From positions 1-38,294 of the forward strand of contig NZ_LPNR01000065.1 of assembly GCF_019266065.1 (NCBI RefSeq): DNA of 38,294 nt, read 5' to 3'. The DNA comes from Nocardia sp. MH4. GTDB taxonomy: Bacteria; Actinomycetota; Actinomycetes; Mycobacteriales; Mycobacteriaceae. Position 1 is the first letter of the stretch. Each line of letters opens with the position of its first letter. Position numbers and translations under genes: made by a program. The notes below the pieces were generated by a model, which had not been told where the DNA came from, did no database searches, and saw nothing but the letters and a program-made list of their open reading frames with translations. Shown one piece after another: positions 17,741 through 25,196 of the stretch.

Positions 17741-18265
17741 ATGGAACTCGTCGTAGGTAGGGTCGCCAAGTCGCACGGCGTGCGCGGCGAACTCGTCGTC
17801 GAAGTGCGCACCGACGAGCCGGAACTCCGGTTCGCCCCCGGCGCCACCCTGCACGGCCGGATGCCGAAATCCGCGGCGACCCGCGACTACACCGTGAAGT
17901 CGGCCCGAGAGCACTCGGGCCGGCTTCTGGTCTTCGTCGACGGCGTCGCCGACCGCACCGCGGCCGACGCGCTGCGCGGCATGCTCTTCGTCGTCGACAG
18001 CGAATCGCTGCCCCCGTCCGAGGACGAGGACGCCTTCTACGACCACGAGCTCGAGGGCCTGCGGGTCGAGCTCACCGACGGCACCGTCGTCGGCGAGGTC
18101 ACCGAAGTGCTGCATTCGGCCGCGGGCGAACTGCTGTCGGTGCGCGCCGCCGACGACGGCCGCGAGATTCTCATTCCCTTCGTCACCGCCATCGTGCCGA
18201 CCGTGTCGATCGCCGATGGACTGGTGGTCATCGATCCGCCCGAGGGCCTGCTCGATCCGGAGTAA
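17741..18265 (+). CDS. rimM: Ribosome maturation factor RimM
   Basis: 174 aa. RimM binds S19 and the 3' domain of 16S rRNA during late 30S assembly. The N-terminal domain opens with LVVGRVAKSHGVRGELVVEV. The PRC-barrel half begins at DAFYDHELEGLRVEL, which corresponds to the family's Y-x-x-D-L-x-G motif with a His in place of the usual aromatic residue. It ends with EILIPFVTAIVPTVSI and GLVVIDPPEGLLD, the usual family close. The start ATG directly follows the khpA TAG with no gap. Three bases separate it from trmD. Confidence 0.97.
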   Translation: MELVVGRVAKSHGVRGELVVEVRTDEPELRFAPGATLHGRMPKSAATRDYTVKSAREHSGRLLVFVDGVADRTAADALRGMLFVVDSESLPPSEDEDAFYDHELEGLRVELTDGTVVGEVTEVLHSAAGELLSVRAADDGREILIPFVTAIVPTVSIADGLVVIDPPEGLLDPE

Positions 18266-18268
18266 TTC

Positions 18269-18964
18269 GTGCAACTCGACGTCGTCACGATCTTCCCGGA
18301 GTACCTCGAGCCGCTGCGTACCGCGCTGCTCGGCAAGGCCGTCGACAAGGGCCTGATCTCGATCGGTGTGCACGACCTGCGTGACTGGACGCACGACGTG
18401 CACAAGTCGGTCGACGATTCGCCCTACGGCGGCGGTCCCGGCATGGTCATGAAGCCCACCGTCTGGGGTGACGCGCTGGACGCGGTCTGCCCCGACGACG
18501 CCCTGCTCGTCGTGCCCACGCCCGCGGGCGTGCCGTTCACCCAGGCCACCGCGCAGCGCTGGTCCACCGAGCGCCACCTCGTCTTCGCGTGTGGCCGCTA
18601 CGAGGGCATCGACCAGCGCGTCTTCGACGACGCCGCGCGTCGCGTGCGCGTCGAGGAGGTGAGCATCGGCGACTACGTGCTCATCGGCGGCGAGGCGGCC
18701 GTGCTGGTGATGACCGAGGCCGTGGTGCGCTTGATCCCCGGCGTGCTCGGCAATCAGCAGTCCCACCAGGAGGATTCGTTCTCCGACGGACTGCTCGAGG
18801 GTCCCAGCTACACCCGCCCGGTGTCCTGGCGCGGCCTGGACGTGCCGCCGATCCTGCTCTCCGGCGATCACGCCAAGGTGGCCGCCTGGCGGCACGAGCA
18901 GGCGCTGGAACGCACCCGCGACCGCAGGCCGGATCTGCTCCCGGAGCCGGAACTCCCGCGCTAG
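18269..18964 (+). CDS. trmD: tRNA (guanine37-N1)-methyltransferase TrmD
   Basis: 231 aa. TrmD methylates G37 beside the anticodon using S-adenosylmethionine and prevents +1 frameshifting. The SPOUT trefoil knot is seen in [13 protein letters not shown] and [20 protein letters not shown], with IPGVLGN after it. The N-terminal [16 protein letters not shown] and the C-terminal [22 protein letters not shown] are also conserved. The GTG start is 4 nt after the rimM stop, with GGAG inside the end of rimM as ribosome binding site. It closes the rpsP operon and overlaps the convergent VOC gene by 4 bp. Confidence 0.98.
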   Translation: MQLDVVTIFPEYLEPLRTALLGKAVDKGLISIGVHDLRDWTHDVHKSVDDSPYGGGPGMVMKPTVWGDALDAVCPDDALLVVPTPAGVPFTQATAQRWSTERHLVFACGRYEGIDQRVFDDAARRVRVEEVSIGDYVLIGGEAAVLVMTEAVVRLIPGVLGNQQSHQEDSFSDGLLEGPSYTRPVSWRGLDVPPILLSGDHAKVAAWRHEQALERTRDRRPDLLPEPELPR

Positions 18965-19329
18965 GCGGGCACCACCCGGGTGGTGATACAGAACGGGTGC
19001 CCCGCCGGGTCGAGCAGGACACGCCAGCGCGGATCCTGTTGCACCGGAGCTGGTTTGGCGCCTATCGCCATCGCGTGCTGTTCGCACAGATCCAGGTCGG
19101 CGTCGGCGGCCAGCTCCAGCTGCACGGCGGCGCTGCCCGGCCACTGCGGCGGGTAGTAGTCCTCGACCCGTTGCGCGGCGACCGTCAGTCCCGAGGGGAG
19201 CCGGATTCCGACGCTGTGGACGTCGTTCCACAGCACGCGGCCACCGAGCAGCCCGAGATAGAAGCGGGCGAGGGTTTCGGGGTCGTCACAGTCCAGCGAG
19301 ACGCCGGCCAATTGGAAAGGCTCCGTCAT
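18961..19329 (-). CDS. VOC-superfamily (glyoxalase-like) protein
   Basis: 122 aa with the paired beta-alpha-beta-beta-beta units of the vicinal oxygen chelate fold. The opening [20 protein letters not shown] is typical, [14 protein letters not shown] and [11 protein letters not shown] carry the middle strands, and [17 protein letters not shown] is the usual end. It fits the Glyoxalase_6-like subgroup common in actinobacteria, which often lacks a full metal site, so activity cannot be claimed. The ATG is preceded by TAGCGT with a 7-nt gap and no Shine-Dalgarno. It is convergent with trmD, overlapping by 4 bp. Confidence 0.88.
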   Translation of the reverse strand: MTEPFQLAGVSLDCDDPETLARFYLGLLGGRVLWNDVHSVGIRLPSGLTVAAQRVEDYYPPQWPGSAAVQLELAADADLDLCEQHAMAIGAKPAPVQQDPRWRVLLDPAGHPFCITTRVVPA

Positions 19330-19336
19330 CGGACCG

Positions 19337-19342
19337 ACGCTA
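19337..19342 (-). promoter_or_regulatory. -10 box of a leaderless promoter for the VOC gene
   Basis: Minus-strand TAGCGT lies 7 nt before the ATG at 19329. It is the same hexamer and spacing as at 1164-1169. Confidence 0.6.
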
Positions 19343-19671
19343 CCGGGCCGGATCGACGTCGAGATTGTTTTGTCCCAAAGATATTCGGGTATCCGCAGGG
19401 GTAATTCGTTGTGTCATCGTCCAGGGCGAGGATTGCTCGTTCCATCCGGAACAGCTTCCGGCGCAACGGTACTCGGCCGATCGGGCGGTGTGCTCCGGCC
19501 GTGCCGCCCATGTGCCCAGTACAGACCGTGCGGCCCTGGAGGATTCGAGGCCCGGCCCGGTCGGAAGCGTCCCGGACGCGAGCCCGGGCCGGGGGGCGTA
19601 CTCGGCGGCATCGTCGATCGCGGGTGCGCGCACCGGCCGTCAGGACGGCCGCGAGGGTGACCGATCACACA
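19343..19671. other. Intergenic stretch without a supported gene
   Basis: Between the VOC gene and the 3' end of the LuxR-type gene. The first ~100 bp is richer in A/T than its surroundings. Short frames on both strands lack ribosome sites and domains. I see no RNA gene or strong terminator. Confidence 0.5.
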
Positions 19672-20523
19672 TCAGGGCAGCAGTCCGTGGCGCCGAGCCA
19701 GCGCCACCGCTTCGTGCCGAGTTCGTGCGTCGAGTTTGGTCATCGCCTGCCGCAGATAGCTCTTGACGGTCTCGGCACCCAGTGAGAGCCGCAGCGCCGC
19801 TTCCTGATTCGTGCAGCCGAGCGCGATCTGGGCGAGGACGTCGAGTTCGCGTCGCGACAGCCGGGGCACCTCCGCCGCCGACTCACCCGCCAGCACTCCC
19901 GTCAGCCGATCGCACACCCCGGACAGTTGCGCACGCACCCCCGCGTCGCCGCTGGCCGCCGCCAGAGCCCGCAGCTCGGCGTGGATCTCGCGCAGTTCCT
20001 CGGTGACCGCCGGAGCGGCGGCAGGCGTGGGCGCCGTGAGCGCGAGCATCCTGACCCGCCGGTCCACCTCGTCGCGCACCGCGATCTCGGCGGCCAGCCG
20101 TCTGCTCGACTGCAGGATCACCTCGGTCGTGCGATCGCCGATCGGGCCGGCGCCCCGGGTGGCCGCGTACAGCACCGCGCGCGGCCGGTCGTCCACCACG
20201 ACCGGCACCGCGACCACCGAGCGCAGCCCCTCGCCGCATACCGGGCCGTCGTAGTGGTGGGTGATGGTGGAGGCGCCGCGATAGTCGGCCACCGAGGCGG
20301 GCCTGCGTAGGTCCATAGCCTGGCCGCCGAGCCCGGACGTGCGCAGCACCGTGAGGCCGCGGAGCCCCGTGGTGACAGTGCCGACGAACTCGGTGAGCAG
20401 CAGGGCGTCCTCGTCGACCGCGCCGCCGAAGATCACCGGGACGTCCGCCCGGCGCGCCACCCAGCGGATCTCCGCGCGCAGGGCATCGCCGTCGCGGGGG
20501 CGCAACAGAGCAGTGGCCGGCAT
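19672..20523 (-). CDS. GAF-domain LuxR-type transcriptional regulator
   Basis: 283 aa. Residues ~15-150 look like a GAF sensor domain (LRSVVAVPVVVDDRPRAVLYAATR is its beta-sheet core). A helical linker with many Ala follows (~150-215). The C-terminal LuxR-type helix-turn-helix covers ~222-283: LSRRELDVLAQIALGCTNQEAA, LSLGAETVKSYLRQAM and TKLDARTRHEAVALARRHGLLP. The input signal is unknown. The ATG at 20523 has AAGGGG at good spacing. It is divergent from two acyl-CoA synthetase genes with 95 bp between start codons, so it probably controls them; a CoA-ester or fatty acid signal is a guess. Confidence 0.88.
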   Translation of the reverse strand: MPATALLRPRDGDALRAEIRWVARRADVPVIFGGAVDEDALLLTEFVGTVTTGLRGLTVLRTSGLGGQAMDLRRPASVADYRGASTITHHYDGPVCGEGLRSVVAVPVVVDDRPRAVLYAATRGAGPIGDRTTEVILQSSRRLAAEIAVRDEVDRRVRMLALTAPTPAAAPAVTEELREIHAELRALAAASGDAGVRAQLSGVCDRLTGVLAGESAAEVPRLSRRELDVLAQIALGCTNQEAALRLSLGAETVKSYLRQAMTKLDARTRHEAVALARRHGLLP

Positions 20524-20581
20524 CGGTCACCCCTTTTCGGGGGTAGTGGCGAACGTGAGGTGTGCCACATTCTAGGACAAG

Positions 20582-20602
20582 ACCTGGCGGCCCGGTCCAG
20601 GT
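20582..20602. promoter_or_regulatory. Lux-box-like inverted repeat before the acyl-CoA synthetase operon
   Basis: ACCTGG-n9-CCAGGT, i.e. ACCTG and CAGGT half-sites 11 nt apart, where the classic lux box has 10. It ends 16 bp before the ATG at 20619. It may be the operator of the divergent LuxR-type regulator, or a leader hairpin. Confidence 0.4.
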
Positions 20603-20618
20603 GTTGAGGAGAACTGCG

Positions 20619-22247
20619 ATGAGTACCGACCTGGACGCGCGGGTGCGCGACCTGCTCGAGTGTTACGACGGACCCGAGGCCACCGCGGCCGACCTGCTGT
20701 GTGATCGCCATCCGGCCGAGCGGATCGCGTTCACCGTCGTCGAGTCCGATCTGAGTGCGCACGATCTGACCTACGGCGAACTGCGGGAACGATCGGCCCG
20801 CTTCGCCGCGGCGCTGGCCGGGCTCGGTGTCGAGCCGGGCGACCGGGTCGCGACACTGATGGCCAAGTCCGCCGATCTGGTCGTGGCGCTGCTCGGCATC
20901 TGGCGGCGCGGCGCGGTGCACGTTCCGCTGTTCACCGCCTTCGCGCCGCCCGCGATCGGCTTCCGGCTCGCGGCCAGCCGCACGAAGGTGGTCGTCGCCG
21001 ACGCCGACCAGGCGGCGAAGCTGGCCGTGAGCGCCGACATCCCCGCCGATCCGGATCGCCGCACGATCGTCGTCGGCGACACCGAGGCCCCCGACGCCTT
21101 GCGATTCGCCGACCTGCTCGCCGCGCACCGCGCCGACGACCCGCGCGCGGACCCGGTGGTCGTCGGCGGCGACGGCCTGCTCGTCCAATTGTTCACCAGC
21201 GGCACCACCGGTACCCCCAAGGGCGTGCCCATCCCCGTGCGGTCGCTGGCTTCCTTCCACGCCTACCAGGAGTTCGCCCTGGATGTGCGCCCCGAGGACG
21301 TCTACTGGAACGCGGCGGATCCGGGCTGGGCGTACGGGCTCTACTACGCGATCCTGGCCCCGCTGGCGAGTGGGACGCGCAGTCTGCTGCTGCACGCCGG
21401 CTTCTCCGCCCCGCTCACCCTGGACGTCCTGCGCCGGTTCGGTGTCACCAACTTCGCCGCCGCGCCGACGGTCTACCGCGCGCTGCGCGGGGGTGCCGTC
21501 CCCGAGGGGATCGCGCTGCGCCGGGCATCGTCGGCGGGCGAACCGCTCACCCCCGATGTCGTCGCCTGGTCGGAGCGGACGCTGGGGGTCGCGGTGCGCG
21601 ATCACTATGGCCAGACCGAGCACGGCATGGTCATCTGCCACGCCTGGCACCCGGACGTCGACCGGCCCGCCCCGCTGGGCTCGATGGGCACCGAGCTGCC
21701 CGGCTGGACGTGTGCGGTGCTGGCCGACGACGCCGACGTCGAGGCCGCGCCCGGCGAGATCGGCCGGGTCGCCATCGACACCGACCACAGCCCGCTGCTG
21801 TGGTTCCTCGGCTACCTCGACGCCCCCGAACGCACCGCGAGCCGGTTCACCGCCGACGGCCGCTGGTACCTCACCGGCGACGTCGGCGCCCGCGACGCGG
21901 ACGGCTTCTTCCACTTCAGCTCGCGCGACGACGACGTGATCATCATGGCCGGCTACCGGATCGGCCCGTTCGAGGTCGAGAGTGTGCTGGTGCTGCACGA
22001 CCAGGTGGCCGAGGCCGCCGTCGTCGGCATGCCGGACGAACTGCGCGGCGAAGTACTCGAAGCGTTCGTCGTGCTCCGCGATGGCGCCGAGGGCGGCGCC
22101 GAGCTGACCGCGGAGCTGCAGCGGCTGGTCAAGGACAAGTTCGCCGCGCACGCCTACCCCCGTCAGGTCCACTACGTGGCGAGCCTGCCGAAAACACCGA
22201 GTGGCAAAGTGCAGCGTTTCCTGCTGCGCGGCAAGGAGATCCGCTGA
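20619..22247 (+). CDS. AMP-dependent acyl-CoA synthetase (acetyl/medium-chain type)
   Basis: 542 aa adenylate-forming enzyme that activates a carboxylic acid with ATP and joins it to CoA. Core motifs in order: the phosphate loop LFTSGTTGTPKGVP, a WGYG-like stretch NAADPGWAYGLYYA, DHYGQTEHGMV (A5), WYLTGDVGARDADGFFHF (A7), SRDDDVIIMAGYRIGPFEVES (A8) and the catalytic Lys near the end in KTPSGKVQRFLL. The DPGWAYG and TEHGM motifs resemble the acetyl-CoA/medium-chain synthetase group. ATG at 20619 follows GAGGAG; the in-frame ATG at 20562 lacks this. It overlaps the next synthetase gene by one base. Confidence 0.9.
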   Translation: MSTDLDARVRDLLECYDGPEATAADLLCDRHPAERIAFTVVESDLSAHDLTYGELRERSARFAAALAGLGVEPGDRVATLMAKSADLVVALLGIWRRGAVHVPLFTAFAPPAIGFRLAASRTKVVVADADQAAKLAVSADIPADPDRRTIVVGDTEAPDALRFADLLAAHRADDPRADPVVVGGDGLLVQLFTSGTTGTPKGVPIPVRSLASFHAYQEFALDVRPEDVYWNAADPGWAYGLYYAILAPLASGTRSLLLHAGFSAPLTLDVLRRFGVTNFAAAPTVYRALRGGAVPEGIALRRASSAGEPLTPDVVAWSERTLGVAVRDHYGQTEHGMVICHAWHPDVDRPAPLGSMGTELPGWTCAVLADDADVEAAPGEIGRVAIDTDHSPLLWFLGYLDAPERTASRFTADGRWYLTGDVGARDADGFFHFSSRDDDVIIMAGYRIGPFEVESVLVLHDQVAEAAVVGMPDELRGEVLEAFVVLRDGAEGGAELTAELQRLVKDKFAAHAYPRQVHYVASLPKTPSGKVQRFLLRGKEIR

Positions 22248-23860
22248 TGCCCGAACTGAGTTACGCCCACGGCCTGAGCGGCACCCCGCTGCTCGGCGAC
22301 ACCATCGGCGCGAACCTCGACCGCACCGTGGCCGCCCACCCGGACCGCGACGCGCTGATCGACCGCCCGACCGGACGCCGCTGGACCTACCGCGAGCTGG
22401 GCGTCGCGGTCGACGCCGTCGCGACCGGCCTCGCCGATCTCGGCATCGGCGCGGGCGACCGGGTCGGGATCTGGGCGCCCAACTGCGCGGAGTGGTTCCT
22501 CGTCCAGTACGCCACCGCCAAGCTGGGTGCGGTGCTGGTCAATATCAATCCCGCCTACCGCACCAGCGAACTCGAGTACGTGCTGCGGCAGGCAGGCATC
22601 CGTCAGCTGATCGCCGCACCGGAGTTCAAGACCTCGAACTACGTGGCGATGATCGACGACGTCCGGCCGAATTGCCCCGACCTGGAACAGGTCCTCATCC
22701 TCGGCGGGCCGCAGTGGCAGGAGATCGCGGCCACCGAGCCCGATACCGCGCTCCTGGCCGGGATCGCCGCGACGCTGTCGGCCGACGACCCGATCAATAT
22801 CCAGTACACGTCGGGCACAACGGGTTTCCCGAAGGGCGCCACGCTCAGCCATCACAACATCCTCAACAACGGCTTCTTCGTCGGCGAACTGTGCGGCTAC
22901 ACCGAGGTCGACCGGATCTGCGTGCCGGTGCCGTACTACCACTGCTTCGGCATGGTCATGGGCAATCTCGCGGCCACCTCGCACGGTGCGGCCGTGGTGA
23001 TTCCGGCGCCCGCGTTCGATCCGGCGGCGACCCTGGCCGCCGTCGCCGCCGAGCGCTGCACCTCGCTCTACGGCGTCCCGACGATGTTCATCGCGATGCT
23101 GGCCGAGCTCGACGCCGGTGCCACCCCGGATCTGTCGAGCCTGCGCACCGGCATCATGGCGGGCTCGCCGTGCCCGGTGGAGGTGATGAAGCGGGTCATC
23201 GACCAGCTCGGGATGGCCGAGGTGTCCATCTGTTACGGCATGACCGAGACCTCGCCGGTGTCCACCCAGACCCGCAGCGACGACAGCATCGAGCGCCGCA
23301 CCGCCACCGTCGGCCGGGTCGGGCCGCACCTCGAGGTGAAGGTGGTCGACCCGGCGACCGGACGCACCCTGCCGCGCGGCGAGGCGGGCGAACTGTGCAC
23401 CCGCGGCTACTCGGTGATGCTCGGCTACTGGGACCAGCCCGACAAGACCGCCGAGGCGATCGACGCGGCCCGGTGGATGCACACCGGCGACATCGGCGTC
23501 ATGGACGACGACGGCTACCTCTCGGTCACCGGCCGGATCAAGGACATGGTGATCCGCGGCGGCGAGAACATCTACCCCCGCGAAATCGAGGAATTCCTCT
23601 ACACCCACCCCGACGTCGTCGACGCCCAGGTGATCGGCGTCCCCGACGACAAGTACGGCGAGGAATTGATGGTCTGGCTCCGGCTGCGCGAGGGCGCGCC
23701 GCTGCTCGACGCCGCCGCAGTCCGGGTCTTCTGCACCGGCCGCCTGGCCCACTACAAGATCCCGCGCTACGTCCATGTCGTCGATGAGTTCCCGATGACG
23801 GTCACCGGCAAGATCCGCAAAGCCGAGATGCGCGAGCTGGCCAGGGACATCCTCGGCTGA
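22247..23860 (+). CDS. Fatty acid-CoA ligase (FadD family)
   Basis: 537 aa adenylate-forming enzyme. Motifs: IQYTSGTTGFPKGATLSHHN (phosphate loop), VPYYHCFGMVMG, YGMTETSPVS (A5), MHTGDIGVMDDDGYLSVTGR (A7), IKDMVIRGGENIYPREIEEF (A8) and the catalytic Lys in MTVTGKIRKAEMREL. NINPAYRTSELEYVL and the overall order resemble FadD35-type ligases of mycobacteria. The chain length used is not visible in sequence. The ATG overlaps the preceding TGA as TGATG, with AGGAG 8 nt upstream, so the two synthetases are co-translated. Having two different ligases in one operon suggests a shared substrate route. Confidence 0.9.
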   Translation: MPELSYAHGLSGTPLLGDTIGANLDRTVAAHPDRDALIDRPTGRRWTYRELGVAVDAVATGLADLGIGAGDRVGIWAPNCAEWFLVQYATAKLGAVLVNINPAYRTSELEYVLRQAGIRQLIAAPEFKTSNYVAMIDDVRPNCPDLEQVLILGGPQWQEIAATEPDTALLAGIAATLSADDPINIQYTSGTTGFPKGATLSHHNILNNGFFVGELCGYTEVDRICVPVPYYHCFGMVMGNLAATSHGAAVVIPAPAFDPAATLAAVAAERCTSLYGVPTMFIAMLAELDAGATPDLSSLRTGIMAGSPCPVEVMKRVIDQLGMAEVSICYGMTETSPVSTQTRSDDSIERRTATVGRVGPHLEVKVVDPATGRTLPRGEAGELCTRGYSVMLGYWDQPDKTAEAIDAARWMHTGDIGVMDDDGYLSVTGRIKDMVIRGGENIYPREIEEFLYTHPDVVDAQVIGVPDDKYGEELMVWLRLREGAPLLDAAAVRVFCTGRLAHYKIPRYVHVVDEFPMTVTGKIRKAEMRELARDILG

Positions 23861-23923
23861 TCGACCGGACCCCGCCTCTCCCGGCAGATGACGTGACACG
23901 CCGCCGGATGCACGACCGGCTGA

Positions 23924-23929
23924 TAGCGT
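23924..23929 (+). promoter_or_regulatory. Possible -10 box for the secreted hydrolase gene
   Basis: TAGCGT, identical to the -10 boxes at 1164 and (minus strand) 19337. No start codon follows at 6-8 nt, so the transcript would have a leader of about 30 nt to the ATG at 23965. Confidence 0.35.
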
Positions 23930-23964
23930 GTCCGGCGAATCGCCGGGGGAGCCGGGGTTCTCCG

Positions 23965-25149
23965 ATGATGGTGGGGGAGAAGGTGATCCGTCGAGCGACG
24001 ATGGTGGCGATGTCGGTCTGCGCGCTGGTCGCGGCGAGTGCGGGAACCGCGGGCGCCGACCCGGGGATCGCGGTGCTGCCGAGCCCGACCGGTGCGTTCC
24101 CGGTGGGGACGACCACCCTGCATCTGGCAGACGCGGATCGGCCCGATCCGTTCGCGCCCGACGTGGCCAGGGAACTGATGGTCTCGGTGTTCTATCCGGC
24201 GACGGAGGTGGACCGGTACCCGCGCGGGCACTACGTCTCGACCGAGCTGATTCCCGGGCTGGAGCAGACGCTGGGCATCGATCTCCCCGGCGCGCTGACC
24301 CATGCCGCTCGCGGGGCGCCCGCGCGGACCGGCGACAGCTACCCGGTCGTGCTGTACACGCCGGGCGCGGGCGTCTCGCGGATCCTCGGGACCGGTCTCG
24401 CCGAGGACCTCGCCTCCCGCGGCTACGTCGTCGTGACCGTCGACCACACCTACGAAACCGGGCCCGCCGTCGAGTTTCCCGGCGGCCGGATCGTGCGCCC
24501 CGCGCCCGCGCCGAACGGTTTCGACACCGCCATCCGCGCGAAGTACATCGAGGCCAGATTGCTCGACGTCCGCCTCGTCCTCGACAGCCTCACCCTTCTC
24601 GCGAGCGGGGAGAACCCGGATGCCGAGCGGGACGCTCTGCCTTCGGATCTGGGCCGGGTGCTCGACCTCGGCCGGGTCGGTGCCGTCGGCCATTCCTCCG
24701 GTGGCTACACCGCGGTGGAGGCCATGTACGAGGACCGGCGCATCGACGCGGCCGTCGATCTGGACGGCCAGCTCGGGGTGGACGAGGCCTTCGGCCGCGC
24801 GGTGACCGAGGGCGTCGACCGACCGACGCTGGTGCTGACCAGCAGCCAGATCGAGGAGGTCGGCGACGCCAATCCCTCGCTCGACGCGTTCTGGCGGTCC
24901 GCGACCGGTTGGAAACGCCATCTCGCCATTGCGAATTCGGCCCACTACGACTTCACCGACATGCCGTGGTTGGTGCCCGGATCGGCCCGGCCGCTCGCCG
25001 CGCGGTACATCGGCACCATCGACCCTGATCGGATGGCGTTTCTCGTGCGCGCCTATGTCGCCGCGATGTTCGACAAGTTCCTGCGCGAGCGCACCGATAC
25101 ACCGCTGGATCGTCCCGCGAACGAGGCCGAGGTGACGGCGGTCCGCTGA
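23965..25149 (+). CDS. Secreted alpha/beta hydrolase, PAF-acetylhydrolase-like
   Basis: 394 aa. A signal peptide (RRATMVAMSVCALVAASAGTAGADPG) precedes an alpha/beta hydrolase fold. The nucleophile elbow is GHSSGGYTA (Ser in GxSxG), the oxyanion strand is VVLYTPGAGVSR, VDLDGQLG could hold the catalytic Asp, and SAHYDFTDMPWL holds the catalytic His. Size and motif order resemble the platelet-activating-factor acetylhydrolase/lipase group common as secreted esterases in Nocardia and relatives. The start is uncertain: ATGs at 23965, 23968 and 24001 and a GTG at 23983 behind GGGGGAG are all possible and all keep the signal peptide core. It lies just downstream of the two synthetase genes. Confidence 0.83.
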   Translation: MMVGEKVIRRATMVAMSVCALVAASAGTAGADPGIAVLPSPTGAFPVGTTTLHLADADRPDPFAPDVARELMVSVFYPATEVDRYPRGHYVSTELIPGLEQTLGIDLPGALTHAARGAPARTGDSYPVVLYTPGAGVSRILGTGLAEDLASRGYVVVTVDHTYETGPAVEFPGGRIVRPAPAPNGFDTAIRAKYIEARLLDVRLVLDSLTLLASGENPDAERDALPSDLGRVLDLGRVGAVGHSSGGYTAVEAMYEDRRIDAAVDLDGQLGVDEAFGRAVTEGVDRPTLVLTSSQIEEVGDANPSLDAFWRSATGWKRHLAIANSAHYDFTDMPWLVPGSARPLAARYIGTIDPDRMAFLVRAYVAAMFDKFLRERTDTPLDRPANEAEVTAVR

Positions 25150-25182
25150 CCTGGGAGTCGGCCGGGTGTCGGGGAAGCGCTG

Positions 25183-25188
25183 TAGTCT
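25183..25188 (+). promoter_or_regulatory. -10 box of a leaderless promoter for tex
   Basis: TAGTCT lies 8 nt before the GTG at 25197. No Shine-Dalgarno is present near the start codon. Confidence 0.55.
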
Positions 25189-25196
25189 CTGCGGTC

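Noticed and set aside
17039..19231. A 730-codon minus-strand frame under the rpsP-khpA-rimM-trmD operon
   Set aside because: The plus strand carries four unmistakable genes; the antisense product is low-complexity and without motifs.
20433..22172. A 579-codon minus-strand frame under the first acyl-CoA synthetase
   Set aside because: It is the antisense of a well-formed adenylate-forming enzyme and would overlap the LuxR gene; no domain is visible.
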